A stretch of 8,985 nt of DNA, from contig JAJZMN010000215.1 in NCBI GenBank assembly GCA_021850345.1, positions 1 to 8,985 of the forward strand. Reading direction: 5' to 3'. Each line of letters opens with the position of its first letter. Position 1 is the stretch's first letter. Position numbers and translations under genes: made by a program. A model generated the notes under the pieces. That model saw only the letters and a program-made list of their open reading frames with translations, was not told the DNA's origin and ran no database searches. The DNA comes from Actinomycetes bacterium. Lineage in GTDB: Bacteria; Actinomycetota; Acidimicrobiia; Acidimicrobiales; RAAP-2. Shown here in pieces: positions 1 through 6,431 of this stretch.

Positions 1-1
1 C

Positions 2-199
2 AGCCGTTCGTTTGCGTCAACGACGCCGAACGGCGATCCGGGGGCCGGCGGCAGGGCCGGCGGGATCACCGGATCGAAGTCGAAGGAGCCGAAGAAGCCG
101 GAGGATCGGCGGCAGGCAGAGCGACGGGTCAGCGGTGTGGCGAAGGGTGCGGTGGACTCGCTCGACGAACTCGACCACCAGATCGCCACAAGCCAGTGA
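2..199 (+). CDS. C-terminal fragment of an unrecognised protein (truncated by window edge)
   Basis: Frame 2 is open from the window edge to a TGA at 197-199, about 65 codons. Most third positions are G or C (for example the run TCG AAG TCG AAG GAG CCG AAG AAG CCG GAG), which fits a real coding frame better than the other two frames; those read as Arg-rich out-of-frame sequence. The visible part begins with a Gly/Ala/Ser/Thr-rich stretch, then a Lys/Glu/Pro-rich charged stretch (KSKEPKKPEDRRQAERR), and ends with a short acidic segment, SLDELDHQIATSQ. This looks like a disordered tail. No domain is recognisable, so no function is assigned. The gene converges on the ferredoxin gene with 71 nt between the two stops. 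The start lies outside the window. Confidence 0.6.
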   Translation, partial: SRSFASTTPNGDPGAGGRAGGITGSKSKEPKKPEDRRQAERRVSGVAKGAVDSLDELDHQIATSQ

Positions 200-270
200 G
201 CCGCACCCGGAGATTACGGGGAGGAGTACGAGGCAGAAGGAGACAGGAAGGTGTTCGAAGAGGGCGGCAG

Positions 271-507
271 CTACTCGCGCTCGATGAAAATGCACTCACC
301 GGGGCACTCTTCGGAGGCCTCGACGACCGCGTCCTCCAGATCCTCGGGGACGAGAGCCATCCCCGCCGAGCCACCCGGTTCGTTCTTCACGTCGTCGCCT
401 TCCTTCACGTAGGCGAGTCCGTCGTCGAGAAGGGTGAAGACCGCGGGCGCGATCTCTTCGCAGAGCCCATCGCCGGTGCACAGATCCTGGTCTATCCAGA
501 CCTTCAT
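271..507 (-). CDS. Small single-cluster ferredoxin (3Fe-4S or 4Fe-4S type)
   Basis: A 78-residue acidic protein with the fold signature of short actinobacterial ferredoxins: Cys10-x2-Asp13-x2-Cys16 near the N-terminus and Cys68-Pro at the C-terminus. Asp at the position of the second cluster cysteine is typical of 3Fe-4S members, which carry electrons, often to cytochromes P450. An extra cysteine, Cys72 in CPGEC, follows the usual last ligand, so the cluster type is uncertain. I chose the ATG at 505-507 because a GGAGAAAGG Shine-Dalgarno lies 6 nt upstream on the minus strand and the product then starts MKVWIDQDLC, as in the family. The longer frame up to 669 would only add a low-complexity Arg-rich leader. 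It is transcribed divergently from arc. A ferredoxin beside the proteasome ATPase is, as I recall, also seen in other actinobacteria, but a redox role in the pathway is not established. Confidence 0.92.
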   Translation of the reverse strand: MKVWIDQDLCTGDGLCEEIAPAVFTLLDDGLAYVKEGDDVKNEPGGSAGMALVPEDLEDAVVEASEECPGECIFIERE

Positions 508-739
508 TCGTCGCCTTTCTCCGTCGATGTCGGCAGGACCCCGGTCTGCCCTCTGCTTGTCGTGCTTGTCGCTTAGCTGCTTGTTGCTTGTCTCTGTCCG
601 TCGCCCACCGTCGCCCACCGGCGTCGGAGCCGGGAGTCCCCCTAGAGGCATACCCCTGCGCCTCGCCACACCTCAGGTCCACCGACCGTTTGGAGGCCGA
701 AGCGCGCAGAGCCAGGGGAGCCGGCCACCGGCGACGCCC

Positions 740-745
740 AGATTA
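740..745 (-). promoter_or_regulatory. Candidate -10 box for the ferredoxin gene
   Basis: The minus strand reads TAATCT here, a good match to the actinobacterial TANNNT -10. I found no matching box on this strand closer to the ferredoxin start, and no clear -35 hexamer. If used, the transcript would carry an untranslated leader of about 225 nt containing the ACAAGC repeats. Weak evidence. Confidence 0.25.
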
Positions 746-896
746 CTCCTTCAATCCCCAACCTTTGCATGACCGCACATCGCCGCGTTCTCCCATTTCA
801 GGGGCACAGCCCACGTTCAGGGCAGTCCCGGGGCCTTCCTCTGCACCCCAGGTCGGTCCGCGCCCCATGTCGAGCGGAGCCCAGCCCGTGTCCAGT

Positions 897-926
897 CCCT
901 CCACGCCCAGGCCCAGTTCAGCCCCC
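897..926 (-). repeat. G-quadruplex motif (minus strand)
   Basis: The plus strand has C-runs at 897-899, 906-908, 912-914 and 922-926. On the minus strand these give four G-tracts of at least three with loops of 7, 3 and 6 nt, which satisfies the canonical G3+N1-7 pattern. More GGG tracts lie just beyond it at 880-887. It sits about 130-160 bp upstream of the arc start. Such motifs arise by chance in GC-rich DNA, so function is unproven. Confidence 0.5.
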
Positions 927-939
927 TTCCAGGCCGCCA

Positions 940-960
940 TCAGGAAGACCTCAGGAAGAC
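940..960. repeat. Tandem 11-bp repeat TCAGGAAGACC
   Basis: TCAGGAAGACC at 940-950 is followed directly by TCAGGAAGAC at 951-960. It lies about 100 bp upstream of arc. It may be a replication-slippage repeat or a pair of protein-binding half sites; nothing further can be said. Confidence 0.6.
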
Positions 961-1028
961 GTCCGCGTCCTGATGTCTCAGCGGCCAGACGCCCCGGGGA
1001 CTGCCGCGCGCCGCTCTGACGCCACCGG

Positions 1029-1034
1029 TATGGT
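1029..1034 (+). promoter_or_regulatory. Candidate -10 box for arc/mpa
   Basis: TATGGT is the only TANNNT I find on the plus strand between the ferredoxin start and arc. Transcription would begin near 1041, leaving a leader of about 18 nt before GTG 1059 that contains AGGCGG as a poor Shine-Dalgarno. No -35 hexamer is evident. Confidence 0.35.
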
Positions 1035-1058
1035 GAGCCCAGGCGGACCCGCGACGCG

Positions 1059-2852
1059 GTGGGAGTACAGATCGGGGAGGTGAGTCCGACGCCTGATCGA
1101 GCACACGACGAAGGCGGGGAACCACGCGCAGACCTCGAGGTGATGCGCGCCCGGCTCATAGAAGCAGAAGAAGAGGTGCGCGCCCTGAGGCGCCGCCTGC
1201 AGGAGAGCCCCGGGCGCGTCCAGACGCTCGAAGAGCGACTCCTCGAGTCCAAGGGGCAGCTTGCCCACGCCGTTTCGCAGAACGAGAAGCTGACCTTCAC
1301 GCTCCAGCAGGCGAAGGAGCAACTCGCCGCGCTCCGTGACGAGGTGGAGAAGCTCACCCAGCCGCCCGCGGCCTACGGCACCTATCTCGGCACCAACGAC
1401 GACGACACCGTCGACGTCTTTTCCGGGGGCCGAAAGATGCGGGTCTCCGTTCACCCCGACATCGACCTCGACGGCCTGTCCAAGGGCGACGAGGTGGTCC
1501 TGAACGAATCGCTCAACGTGGTGCTCGCGCGCCCGGGCGAGCTCGCCGGGGAGGTCGTCACCTTGAAGGAGGTGCTCGACCCGGGCCGTCGTGTGGCGGT
1601 GTTCGTCCGCGCCGACGAGGAGCGGGTGGTGGAGCTCTCCGACTCGATGGCCGAGATGCGCCTGCGCGCGGGAGACGCGCTGCTCATGGACACGCGCAGC
1701 CAGCTCATCATCGAGAAGCTGCCGCGTCCCGAGGTGGAAGAGCTCGTGCTCGAAGAGGTCCCCGACATCACCTACGCGGACGTCGGCGGACTCGACGCAC
1801 AGATCGAGGCGATCACCGACGCGGTGGAGCTTCCGTACCTGCACCGCGAGCTCTTCGGCAGCTACCGGCTGCCCGCGCCCAAGGGCATCCTCCTCTACGG
1901 GCCACCGGGATGCGGCAAGACGCTCATCGCCAAGGCGGTCGCGAATTCGCTCGCCAAGAAGGTCGCCGAGACGACCGGCAACGCCAACGTCCGCAGCTAC
2001 TTCCTCAACATCAAGGGCCCCGAGCTCCTCAACAAGTATGTGGGGGAGACCGAGCGCCAGATCCGACTGGTCTTCCAGCGGGCGCGGGAGAAGGCGGAGG
2101 AGGGCGTCCCCGTCATCGTGTTCTTCGACGAGATGGACTCGTTGTTCCGGACCCGGGGGACCGGGATCAGCTCGGACATGGAGTCGACGATCGTCCCGCA
2201 GCTGCTCGCCGAGATCGACGGCGTCGAAACGTTGCGCGACGTCATCGTGATCGGCGCGTCGAACCGGGAGGACCTCATCGACCCCGCGATCCTTCGCCCG
2301 GGTCGGCTCGACGTGAAGATCAAGATCGAGCGCCCGGACGCCGATGCAGCGGCACAGATCTTCTCGAGGTACCTCCGTGCCGACCTGCCGCTCGACGCCG
2401 GGGAGGTCGAGCGTCTCGGCGGCGGGGACCCCGAGAAGACGGTGCAGGTCATGATCGAGTCGACCGTCGCCGAGATGTACCGGGCGGACGACGACAACCG
2501 CTTCCTCGAGGTCACCTACCAAAACGGTGACAAAGAGGTCCTCTATTACCGGGACTTCTCCTCTGGGGCCATGATCGAGAACATCGTGCGACGGGCGAAG
2601 AAGCTGGCCTTGAAGCGCGAGATCGCCGGCGAGGGACGCGGGATCAAGACGTCGGATCTCGTCGAGTCGATCCGCCAGGAGTACAAGGAGAACGAGGACC
2701 TTCCCAACACGACGAACCCCGACGACTGGGCCAGGATCTCGGGCAAGAAGGGCGAACGGATCGTCTACGTGCGCACGCTCATGTCCGAGGACCGCGACGG
2801 CGGCCGCGGCGGCCGCGCGATCGAGCGGGTCGGCACGGGTCAGTACCTCTGA
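1059..2852 (+). CDS. arc: Proteasome-activating AAA ATPase ARC/Mpa
   Basis: A hexameric AAA+ unfoldase that binds Pup on tagged proteins and feeds them into the 20S proteasome. The 597 residues show, in order: an N-terminal heptad-like coiled coil rich in Glu/Leu/Arg (about 25-100), which in this family binds Pup; the tandem OB-fold region (about 105-225); then the AAA module with Walker A GPPGCGKT (281-288), aromatic pore loop KYVGE (326-330), Walker B FFDEMD (355-360), sensor-1 GASN (399-402) and the arginine-finger region RPGR (413-416). The C-terminus is GTGQYL; the penultimate Tyr matches the docking tail that inserts into PrcA pockets. Length is close to actinobacterial ARC/Mpa. The start is uncertain: GTG 1059 is the longest, but GTG 1080 and ATG 1143 are possible and none has a clean Shine-Dalgarno. 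The coiled coil is kept with any of them. It heads the proteasome cluster, 58 nt before dop. Confidence 0.97.
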   Translation: MGVQIGEVSPTPDRAHDEGGEPRADLEVMRARLIEAEEEVRALRRRLQESPGRVQTLEERLLESKGQLAHAVSQNEKLTFTLQQAKEQLAALRDEVEKLTQPPAAYGTYLGTNDDDTVDVFSGGRKMRVSVHPDIDLDGLSKGDEVVLNESLNVVLARPGELAGEVVTLKEVLDPGRRVAVFVRADEERVVELSDSMAEMRLRAGDALLMDTRSQLIIEKLPRPEVEELVLEEVPDITYADVGGLDAQIEAITDAVELPYLHRELFGSYRLPAPKGILLYGPPGCGKTLIAKAVANSLAKKVAETTGNANVRSYFLNIKGPELLNKYVGETERQIRLVFQRAREKAEEGVPVIVFFDEMDSLFRTRGTGISSDMESTIVPQLLAEIDGVETLRDVIVIGASNREDLIDPAILRPGRLDVKIKIERPDADAAAQIFSRYLRADLPLDAGEVERLGGGDPEKTVQVMIESTVAEMYRADDDNRFLEVTYQNGDKEVLYYRDFSSGAMIENIVRRAKKLALKREIAGEGRGIKTSDLVESIRQEYKENEDLPNTTNPDDWARISGKKGERIVYVRTLMSEDRDGGRGGRAIERVGTGQYL

Positions 2853-2868
2853 GCTTCTGACCGACCGG

Positions 2869-2886
2869 CTGACCCCTCTGACCCCT
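2869..2886. repeat. Tandem 9-bp repeat CTGACCCCT
   Basis: Two perfect adjacent copies of CTGACCCCT (2869-2877 and 2878-2886), followed by a third partial CTGAC at 2887. They lie just upstream of the dop -10 box. CTGACC resembles a -35 TTGACN hexamer; the second copy sits 15 nt before the -10. Confidence 0.6.
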
Positions 2887-2898
2887 CTGACGAACAGG

Positions 2899-2904
2899 TA
2901 GGGT
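2899..2904 (+). promoter_or_regulatory. -10 box of dop, predicting a leaderless transcript
   Basis: TAGGGT lies exactly 6 nt before the GTG start of dop, which places the transcription start at or next to the start codon. No Shine-Dalgarno stands at a usable distance. The same arrangement recurs before pafA, lepB and the tat gene. The CTGACC copy at 2878 may serve as -35. Confidence 0.55.
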
Positions 2905-2910
2905 CCCACC

Positions 2911-4401
2911 GTGGCGATCCCCAAGGTCTGCGGTATCGAGACCGAGTACGGCATCCACGTGGCCGGCGGCGACGGGAACCCGATCACGGCGTCCTCGGTC
3001 CTCGTCAACGCCTATGCCACGGAAGCCGAACGCAGGACGGACTGGGACTTCGAGGACGAGACACCTGCGAATGACGCGCGGGGCTTCACCCGCGAGGGCT
3101 CGATGGCCCCGATCGTCGAGACCCACCTCGCCAACACGGTGCTCACCAACGGCGCCCGGTACTACGTCGACCACGCCCATCCCGAGTACTCCTCGCCCGA
3201 GTGCGCAGACCCGCTGACGCTCGTGCGCTACGACAAGGCTGGCGAGGAGGTGCTGCGCCGCTCGATGCGTGCCGCCGCGCACGTCTTCCCCGGCTCGCCG
3301 CCCGCGGTTGTCTACAAGAACAACTCCGACGGCAAGGGCAACTCCTACGGCTGTCACGAGAACTACCTCGTAGACCGTGCCGTGCCGTTCACCAAGGTCG
3401 CGGCTGGGGTCGTCCCACACTTCGTCACGCGCCAGATCTACACGGGAGCCGGGAAGGTGGGCGTGGAGACCCCCGCGCTGGACAAGTCGCAGGTGCACTT
3501 CCAGATCTCCCAGCGCGCCGAATTCTTCGAGGAGGTCATCGGCCTCGAGACGACCCTCAAACGACCGATCGTCAACACGCGGGACGAGCCGCACGCGGAC
3601 CCCCGCCGGTTCCGCCGCCTCCACGTCATCGTGGGCGACGCCAACCTGTCGGAGGTCGCGACCTTCCTCAAGGTGGGGACCACCGCGCTCGTCCTCGCGA
3701 TGGTCGAAGACGACGTCGCGCCGCTCCGCGACCTGACGCCGGCCGACCCGGTCCGGGCCATGCACCAGGTCTCGACCGACCTGACCCTCCGCCGGCCCCT
3801 CGCCATGGCCGACGGCGGGACCGCGACCGCGCTCGCCGTCCAGTGGGAGCTGTACACCGCTGCCCGCAAGTACGCCGATCACTACGGCCTGTCGGTCCTC
3901 GGCGGCGACGAGGTCGGCGAACAGGTCCTCCAGCGCTGGGAAGCGGTCCTCCACGGCCTCGAGAGCGACCCGTCAACGCTCGCCGGCCAGCTGGACTGGG
4001 TGGCGAAGCGCCGGTTGGTCGAGGCCTACCGTGAGCGCCACGGCTGCGAGTGGGGGGACAGCAGGCTGTCCGCCCTCGACCTCCAGTACCACGACCTGCG
4101 GCCGGAGCGGTCCCTCTACGCTCGTCTGGACATGGAGCGCCTGGTCGACGACGACGCGGTGCTGGCGGCCGTGACAACCCCGCCGGCGGACACGAGGGCC
4201 TGGTTCCGGGGCCAGTGCCTCGCCCGCTGGCCCGACGCGGTCGTCACCGCCAACTGGGACTCGCTCGTCTTCGACCTGGGGACCGACCCCCTGCGACGCG
4301 TTCCTATGATGGATCCACTCAAGGGAACGGCGGCGCACACCGCGGCCCTCCTGGACGCGAGCGCGACGCCCGCGCAGCTCCTGGACCAGCTGAGCGCATG
4401 A
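2911..4401 (+). CDS. dop: Depupylase/deamidase of Pup (Dop)
   Basis: ATP-dependent enzyme of the carboxylate-amine ligase/glutamine synthetase-like family. It converts the C-terminal Gln of Pup to Glu and also cleaves Pup from substrate lysines. The 496-residue product opens with KVCGIETEYGI, the Dop version of the family start; Glu10 is the Mg-ATP binding glutamate. An insertion with WDFEDETPANDARGF (about 45-59) corresponds to the Dop loop that PafA lacks. The catalytic aspartate is Asp87 in YYVDHAHPEYSSPEC (84-98). [17 protein letters not shown] (136-152) and NTRDEPHAD (222-230, Arg224) are conserved nucleotide/Pup-site stretches. It is a clear paralogue of PafA further down. The start is GTG 2911, backed by the -10 box 6 nt upstream. 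The TGA overlaps a small ORF (ATGA at 4398-4401) leading toward pup, which fits the need for Dop by a GGQ-ending Pup. Confidence 0.96.
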   Translation: MAIPKVCGIETEYGIHVAGGDGNPITASSVLVNAYATEAERRTDWDFEDETPANDARGFTREGSMAPIVETHLANTVLTNGARYYVDHAHPEYSSPECADPLTLVRYDKAGEEVLRRSMRAAAHVFPGSPPAVVYKNNSDGKGNSYGCHENYLVDRAVPFTKVAAGVVPHFVTRQIYTGAGKVGVETPALDKSQVHFQISQRAEFFEEVIGLETTLKRPIVNTRDEPHADPRRFRRLHVIVGDANLSEVATFLKVGTTALVLAMVEDDVAPLRDLTPADPVRAMHQVSTDLTLRRPLAMADGGTATALAVQWELYTAARKYADHYGLSVLGGDEVGEQVLQRWEAVLHGLESDPSTLAGQLDWVAKRRLVEAYRERHGCEWGDSRLSALDLQYHDLRPERSLYARLDMERLVDDDAVLAAVTTPPADTRAWFRGQCLARWPDAVVTANWDSLVFDLGTDPLRRVPMMDPLKGTAAHTAALLDASATPAQLLDQLSA

Positions 4402-4483
4402 CGACCTTGGAGAGTGTTCGGCGATGACGCACATGGCGGCGGCAGCCGGGATAGGACATTGACGTGCAAGAGGGGATGAGCTG
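4402..4483 (+). promoter_or_regulatory. dop-pup spacer with chained mini-ORFs and the pup ribosome site
   Basis: Three tiny ORFs run through this 82-nt spacer: ATG 4398 (MTTLESVRR, stop 4425-4427), ATG 4424 (MTHMAAAAGIGH, stop 4460-4462) and GTG 4464 (MQEGMS, stop 4482-4484). They begin or end in ATGA or TGATG overlaps with dop, each other or pup, except for a 1-nt gap between the second and third. The pup Shine-Dalgarno GAGGGG is at 4470-4475, 8 nt before the ATG. TAGGAC at 4452-4457 is a near -10 match (last base C), so an internal pup promoter is possible but weak. Confidence 0.4.
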
Positions 4484-4687
4484 ATGGCTGAGCGAGAACT
4501 CAAACGCAAGAGCGCGCCGGCTCGCACCGAGCCCGAGGTCGAAGTCGCCGACGAGGCACCGGCGACCTCCGAGCGGGGCGAGAAGATCAAGGCGGAGCTC
4601 GACGACCTGATGGACGAGATCGACGAGGTACTCGAGGACAACGCCGAGGAGTTCGTGCGCAACTACGTCCAGAAGGGTGGCCAGTAG
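4484..4687 (+). CDS. pup: Prokaryotic ubiquitin-like protein Pup
   Basis: A 67-residue modifier that is attached through its C-terminus to lysines of target proteins and marks them for ARC and the proteasome. The sequence is typical: a basic N-terminus ([10 protein letters not shown]), an acidic disordered middle, a heptad-like helix (about 30-58, [20 protein letters not shown]) that pairs with the ARC coiled coil, and the invariant end [13 protein letters not shown]. The terminal residue is Gln, so this Pup must be deamidated by Dop before PafA can use it, in agreement with the dop gene just upstream. The ATG at 4484 has a good GAGGGG site 8 nt upstream. prcB begins 5 nt after the stop, so pup and prcBA are almost surely cotranscribed and translationally coupled. 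Confidence 0.98.
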   Translation: MAERELKRKSAPARTEPEVEVADEAPATSERGEKIKAELDDLMDEIDEVLEDNAEEFVRNYVQKGGQ

Positions 4688-4692
4688 CCCGA

Positions 4693-5517
4693 GTGGCGCT
4701 CCCGATCTTTTCGCCCACCGAGGACCCCGGACCGGACTTCGCGAGCCTGCTGCGGCGCAGTGGTGTCCCCGCTATACCGCAGGACACCGGGGTCGCGGCG
4801 TCCGTCCGCCACGCCACCACGGTGGTCGCGCTCCGATTCGCGGACGGCATCGTGATGGCAGGGGACCGGCGGGCGACCGAGGGCCACTCGATCGCGCACC
4901 GGGCCATGGAGAAGGTCTTCCCGGCGGATCGGTACTCGTCGGTCGCCATCGCCGGCGCCGCCGGGTTCGCCGTCGAGATGGTGCGCCTTTTCCAGACCCA
5001 GCTCGAGCACTACGAGAAGGTCGAGGGCGTGACGCTCAGCCTCGAGGGAAAGGCCAACCAGCTCGCCCAGATGGTCCGACAGCACCTGCCGCTCGCCATG
5101 CAGGGCCTCGCGGTCGTGCCGCTCTTCGCCGGCTACGACACGGCGCGCTCGACCGGCCGCATCTTCACGTACGACGTGACCGGGGGCCACTACGAAGAGG
5201 CCGACTACCAGGCGACCGGGTCGGGCGGGCGTGATGCGCGCACGACCATCAAGCTGGGCTTTCGCGAAGGGCTCTCGCGCTCCGAGGCCGTCGAGCTCGC
5301 CATCCAGGCGCTCTACGAGGCCGCCGACGAGGACTCGGGGACCGGTGGTCCCGACGTCGTCCGCGGCATTTACCCGACCGTCGCGGTGGTGACCGTCGAC
5401 GGCTACTTGGAAGTACCCGAGCAGGAGGTCGCGGACCGTTTCGGTGCGCTCATCGAGCGAAAGCGCGCCGAGCGCGAGGCGACCGGGGGCGCATCGGGCG
5501 GAGGTGAGCCGGCATGA
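4693..5517 (+). CDS. prcB: 20S proteasome beta subunit PrcB
   Basis: Catalytic N-terminal-nucleophile protease subunit of the core particle. The 274-residue precursor has a 41-residue propeptide ending in RHA; Thr42 of TTVVALRF becomes Thr1 after self-cleavage. Counting from Thr1, Asp17 (GDRR), Arg19 and Lys33 (MEKVF) fall exactly at the proteasome active-site positions, and the GSGG near precursor residues 179-182 matches the conserved serine loop. EHYEK, MQGL and [12 protein letters not shown] are shared with mycobacterial PrcB. The residue before Thr1 is Ala, not the Gly usual in the family. The propeptide is shorter than the 57 residues of M. tuberculosis PrcB. The start is GTG 4693, 5 nt after the pup stop; the nearest ribosome site, AAGGG at 4673-4677, is inside pup and rather far, which suggests coupling to pup. 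The stop overlaps prcA by ATGA. Confidence 0.97.
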   Translation: MALPIFSPTEDPGPDFASLLRRSGVPAIPQDTGVAASVRHATTVVALRFADGIVMAGDRRATEGHSIAHRAMEKVFPADRYSSVAIAGAAGFAVEMVRLFQTQLEHYEKVEGVTLSLEGKANQLAQMVRQHLPLAMQGLAVVPLFAGYDTARSTGRIFTYDVTGGHYEEADYQATGSGGRDARTTIKLGFREGLSRSEAVELAIQALYEAADEDSGTGGPDVVRGIYPTVAVVTVDGYLEVPEQEVADRFGALIERKRAEREATGGASGGGEPA

Positions 5518-6326
5518 CGATGCCGTTCTACGTCGCGCCCGAGCAGGTGATGAAGGACCGGGCGGAGTACGCCCAGAAGGGCATCGCGAGAGGCCGTTCG
5601 CTCATCGCGACCCGGTACGCCGAAGGGGTCCTCATCGTCGCGGAGAACCCCTCCCGGTCGCTCCACAAGATCAGCGAGATCTACGACCGGATCGCGTTCG
5701 CCGGCGTCGGCAAGTACAACGAGTACGACCAGCTCCGGGTGGCCGGCGTGCGCCACGCGGACACGAAGGGCTTTGCCTTCAGCCGCGAGGACGTCGATGC
5801 ACGCTCCCTCGCCAACCTCTACGCGCAGTTCCTCGGGAACGTCTTCACGCACGAGATGAAGCCGCTCGAAGTGGAGATCCTCGTCGCCGAGCTGGGGTCG
5901 AACGGAAAGCCGGACCAGCTGTACCACATCGCCTACGAAGGGACGATCACCGACGAGGACCGCTTCGCCGTCCTCGGTGGCGACGCGGAGACCATCGCCG
6001 AGCGCGTCGCAGCCGACTGGTCGGGGGACCGCGACCGTGCGGCGGCCGTCCGCGCGGCGGTCCGGGCGCTCGCAGGCCCCGACCGCACCCTCGGTCCGGA
6101 CGACCTCGAGGTGGCAGTGCTCAGCAGGCAGAACGGCCGCCGTTCGTTCAGGCGGATCACCGACCGCGAGCTCAACGAGATCCTGCAGGGTGGCGGCGGT
6201 GGCGAAGGAGAGGACGGCCACGGCGCGCGGAGCGGCGGGCCGTCGGAGCCGACCGAGCGCACCTCCGGCGGACCGGACGACCAGGCCGCCGCCGAAGGGG
6301 GAGACGGCTCGCTCCCGGCGGGCTGA
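5514..6326 (+). CDS. prcA: 20S proteasome alpha subunit PrcA
   Basis: Structural subunit of the outer rings; its N-termini gate substrate entry and its pockets receive the ATPase tail. The 270-residue protein begins [20 protein letters not shown], the gating octapeptide and alpha-type helix H0 of actinobacterial PrcA. Lys52 in [11 protein letters not shown] corresponds to the pocket lysine that contacts the C-terminal carboxylate of the activator. ENPSRSL, GKYNEYD, YEG and LEVAVL follow mycobacterial PrcA. Residues 226-270 form a Gly/Glu/Pro-rich tail, probably disordered. The ATG at 5514 overlaps the prcB TGA (ATGA) and has a strong GGAGGTGA site at 5500-5507, 6 nt upstream, which assures roughly equal alpha and beta synthesis. 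No N-terminal Thr nucleophile exists, so it is not catalytic. Confidence 0.97.
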   Translation: MTMPFYVAPEQVMKDRAEYAQKGIARGRSLIATRYAEGVLIVAENPSRSLHKISEIYDRIAFAGVGKYNEYDQLRVAGVRHADTKGFAFSREDVDARSLANLYAQFLGNVFTHEMKPLEVEILVAELGSNGKPDQLYHIAYEGTITDEDRFAVLGGDAETIAERVAADWSGDRDRAAAVRAAVRALAGPDRTLGPDDLEVAVLSRQNGRRSFRRITDRELNEILQGGGGGEGEDGHGARSGGPSEPTERTSGGPDDQAAAEGGDGSLPAG

Positions 6327-6419
6327 CCCCGGTTCCTCCCGGACGGGCCGCCCGCCAGCCTCGCTCGTCCCGCCCGGCGACCCACATCGCCATGCGGTGT
6401 CCGGCGGCGGACCCGGCAC

Positions 6420-6425
6420 TACCGT
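6420..6425 (+). promoter_or_regulatory. -10 box of pafA, predicting a leaderless transcript
   Basis: TACCGT lies 6 nt before the GTG of pafA, the same distance as TAGGGT before dop. There is no Shine-Dalgarno. A small dyad GTCCG-GCGG-CGGAC (6399-6412) covers the -35 position and could bind a regulator or be chance. The 105-nt gap after prcA shows no clear terminator. Confidence 0.5.
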
Positions 6426-6431
6426 GGCCCT

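Larger units (their letters stand above)
508..1058. other. Divergent intergenic region between ferredoxin and arc
   Basis: About 550 bp without a convincing gene. On the minus-strand ferredoxin side there are four GCTTGT (ACAAGC on the transcript) copies in 555-591 and a perfect 10-bp tandem repeat, TCGCCCACCG, at 601-620. Further on come a candidate minus-strand -10 box (740-745), a C-rich tract with a G-quadruplex motif on the minus strand (897-926), a near-perfect 11-bp tandem TCAGGAAGACC (940-960) and a candidate plus-strand -10 box (1029-1034). Open frames crossing it (588-1019 plus, 743-1357 minus) have no recognisable domain, and the minus one runs into arc antisense. I read the region as regulatory or degenerate rather than coding. 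Confidence 0.6.

Noticed and set aside
196..576. Plus-strand 126-codon frame over the ferredoxin
   Set aside because: It is the complement of the ferredoxin gene, which has the cysteine motif and a Shine-Dalgarno.
743..1357. Minus-strand 204-codon frame in the arc upstream region, and the plus-strand frame 588-1019
   Set aside because: Half of the first lies antisense to arc. The remainder is a Gly/Trp/Glu repeat-like string explained by the GGG/CCC-rich tract. Neither has a family resemblance or a good ribosome site.
978..3008. 676-codon open frame on the minus strand across arc
   Set aside because: It is the antisense of arc and the start of dop, whose protein motifs are unambiguous. High G+C third positions leave few stops on the opposite strand. 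The antisense product is a low-complexity Asp/Val/Leu/Arg sequence without a domain.
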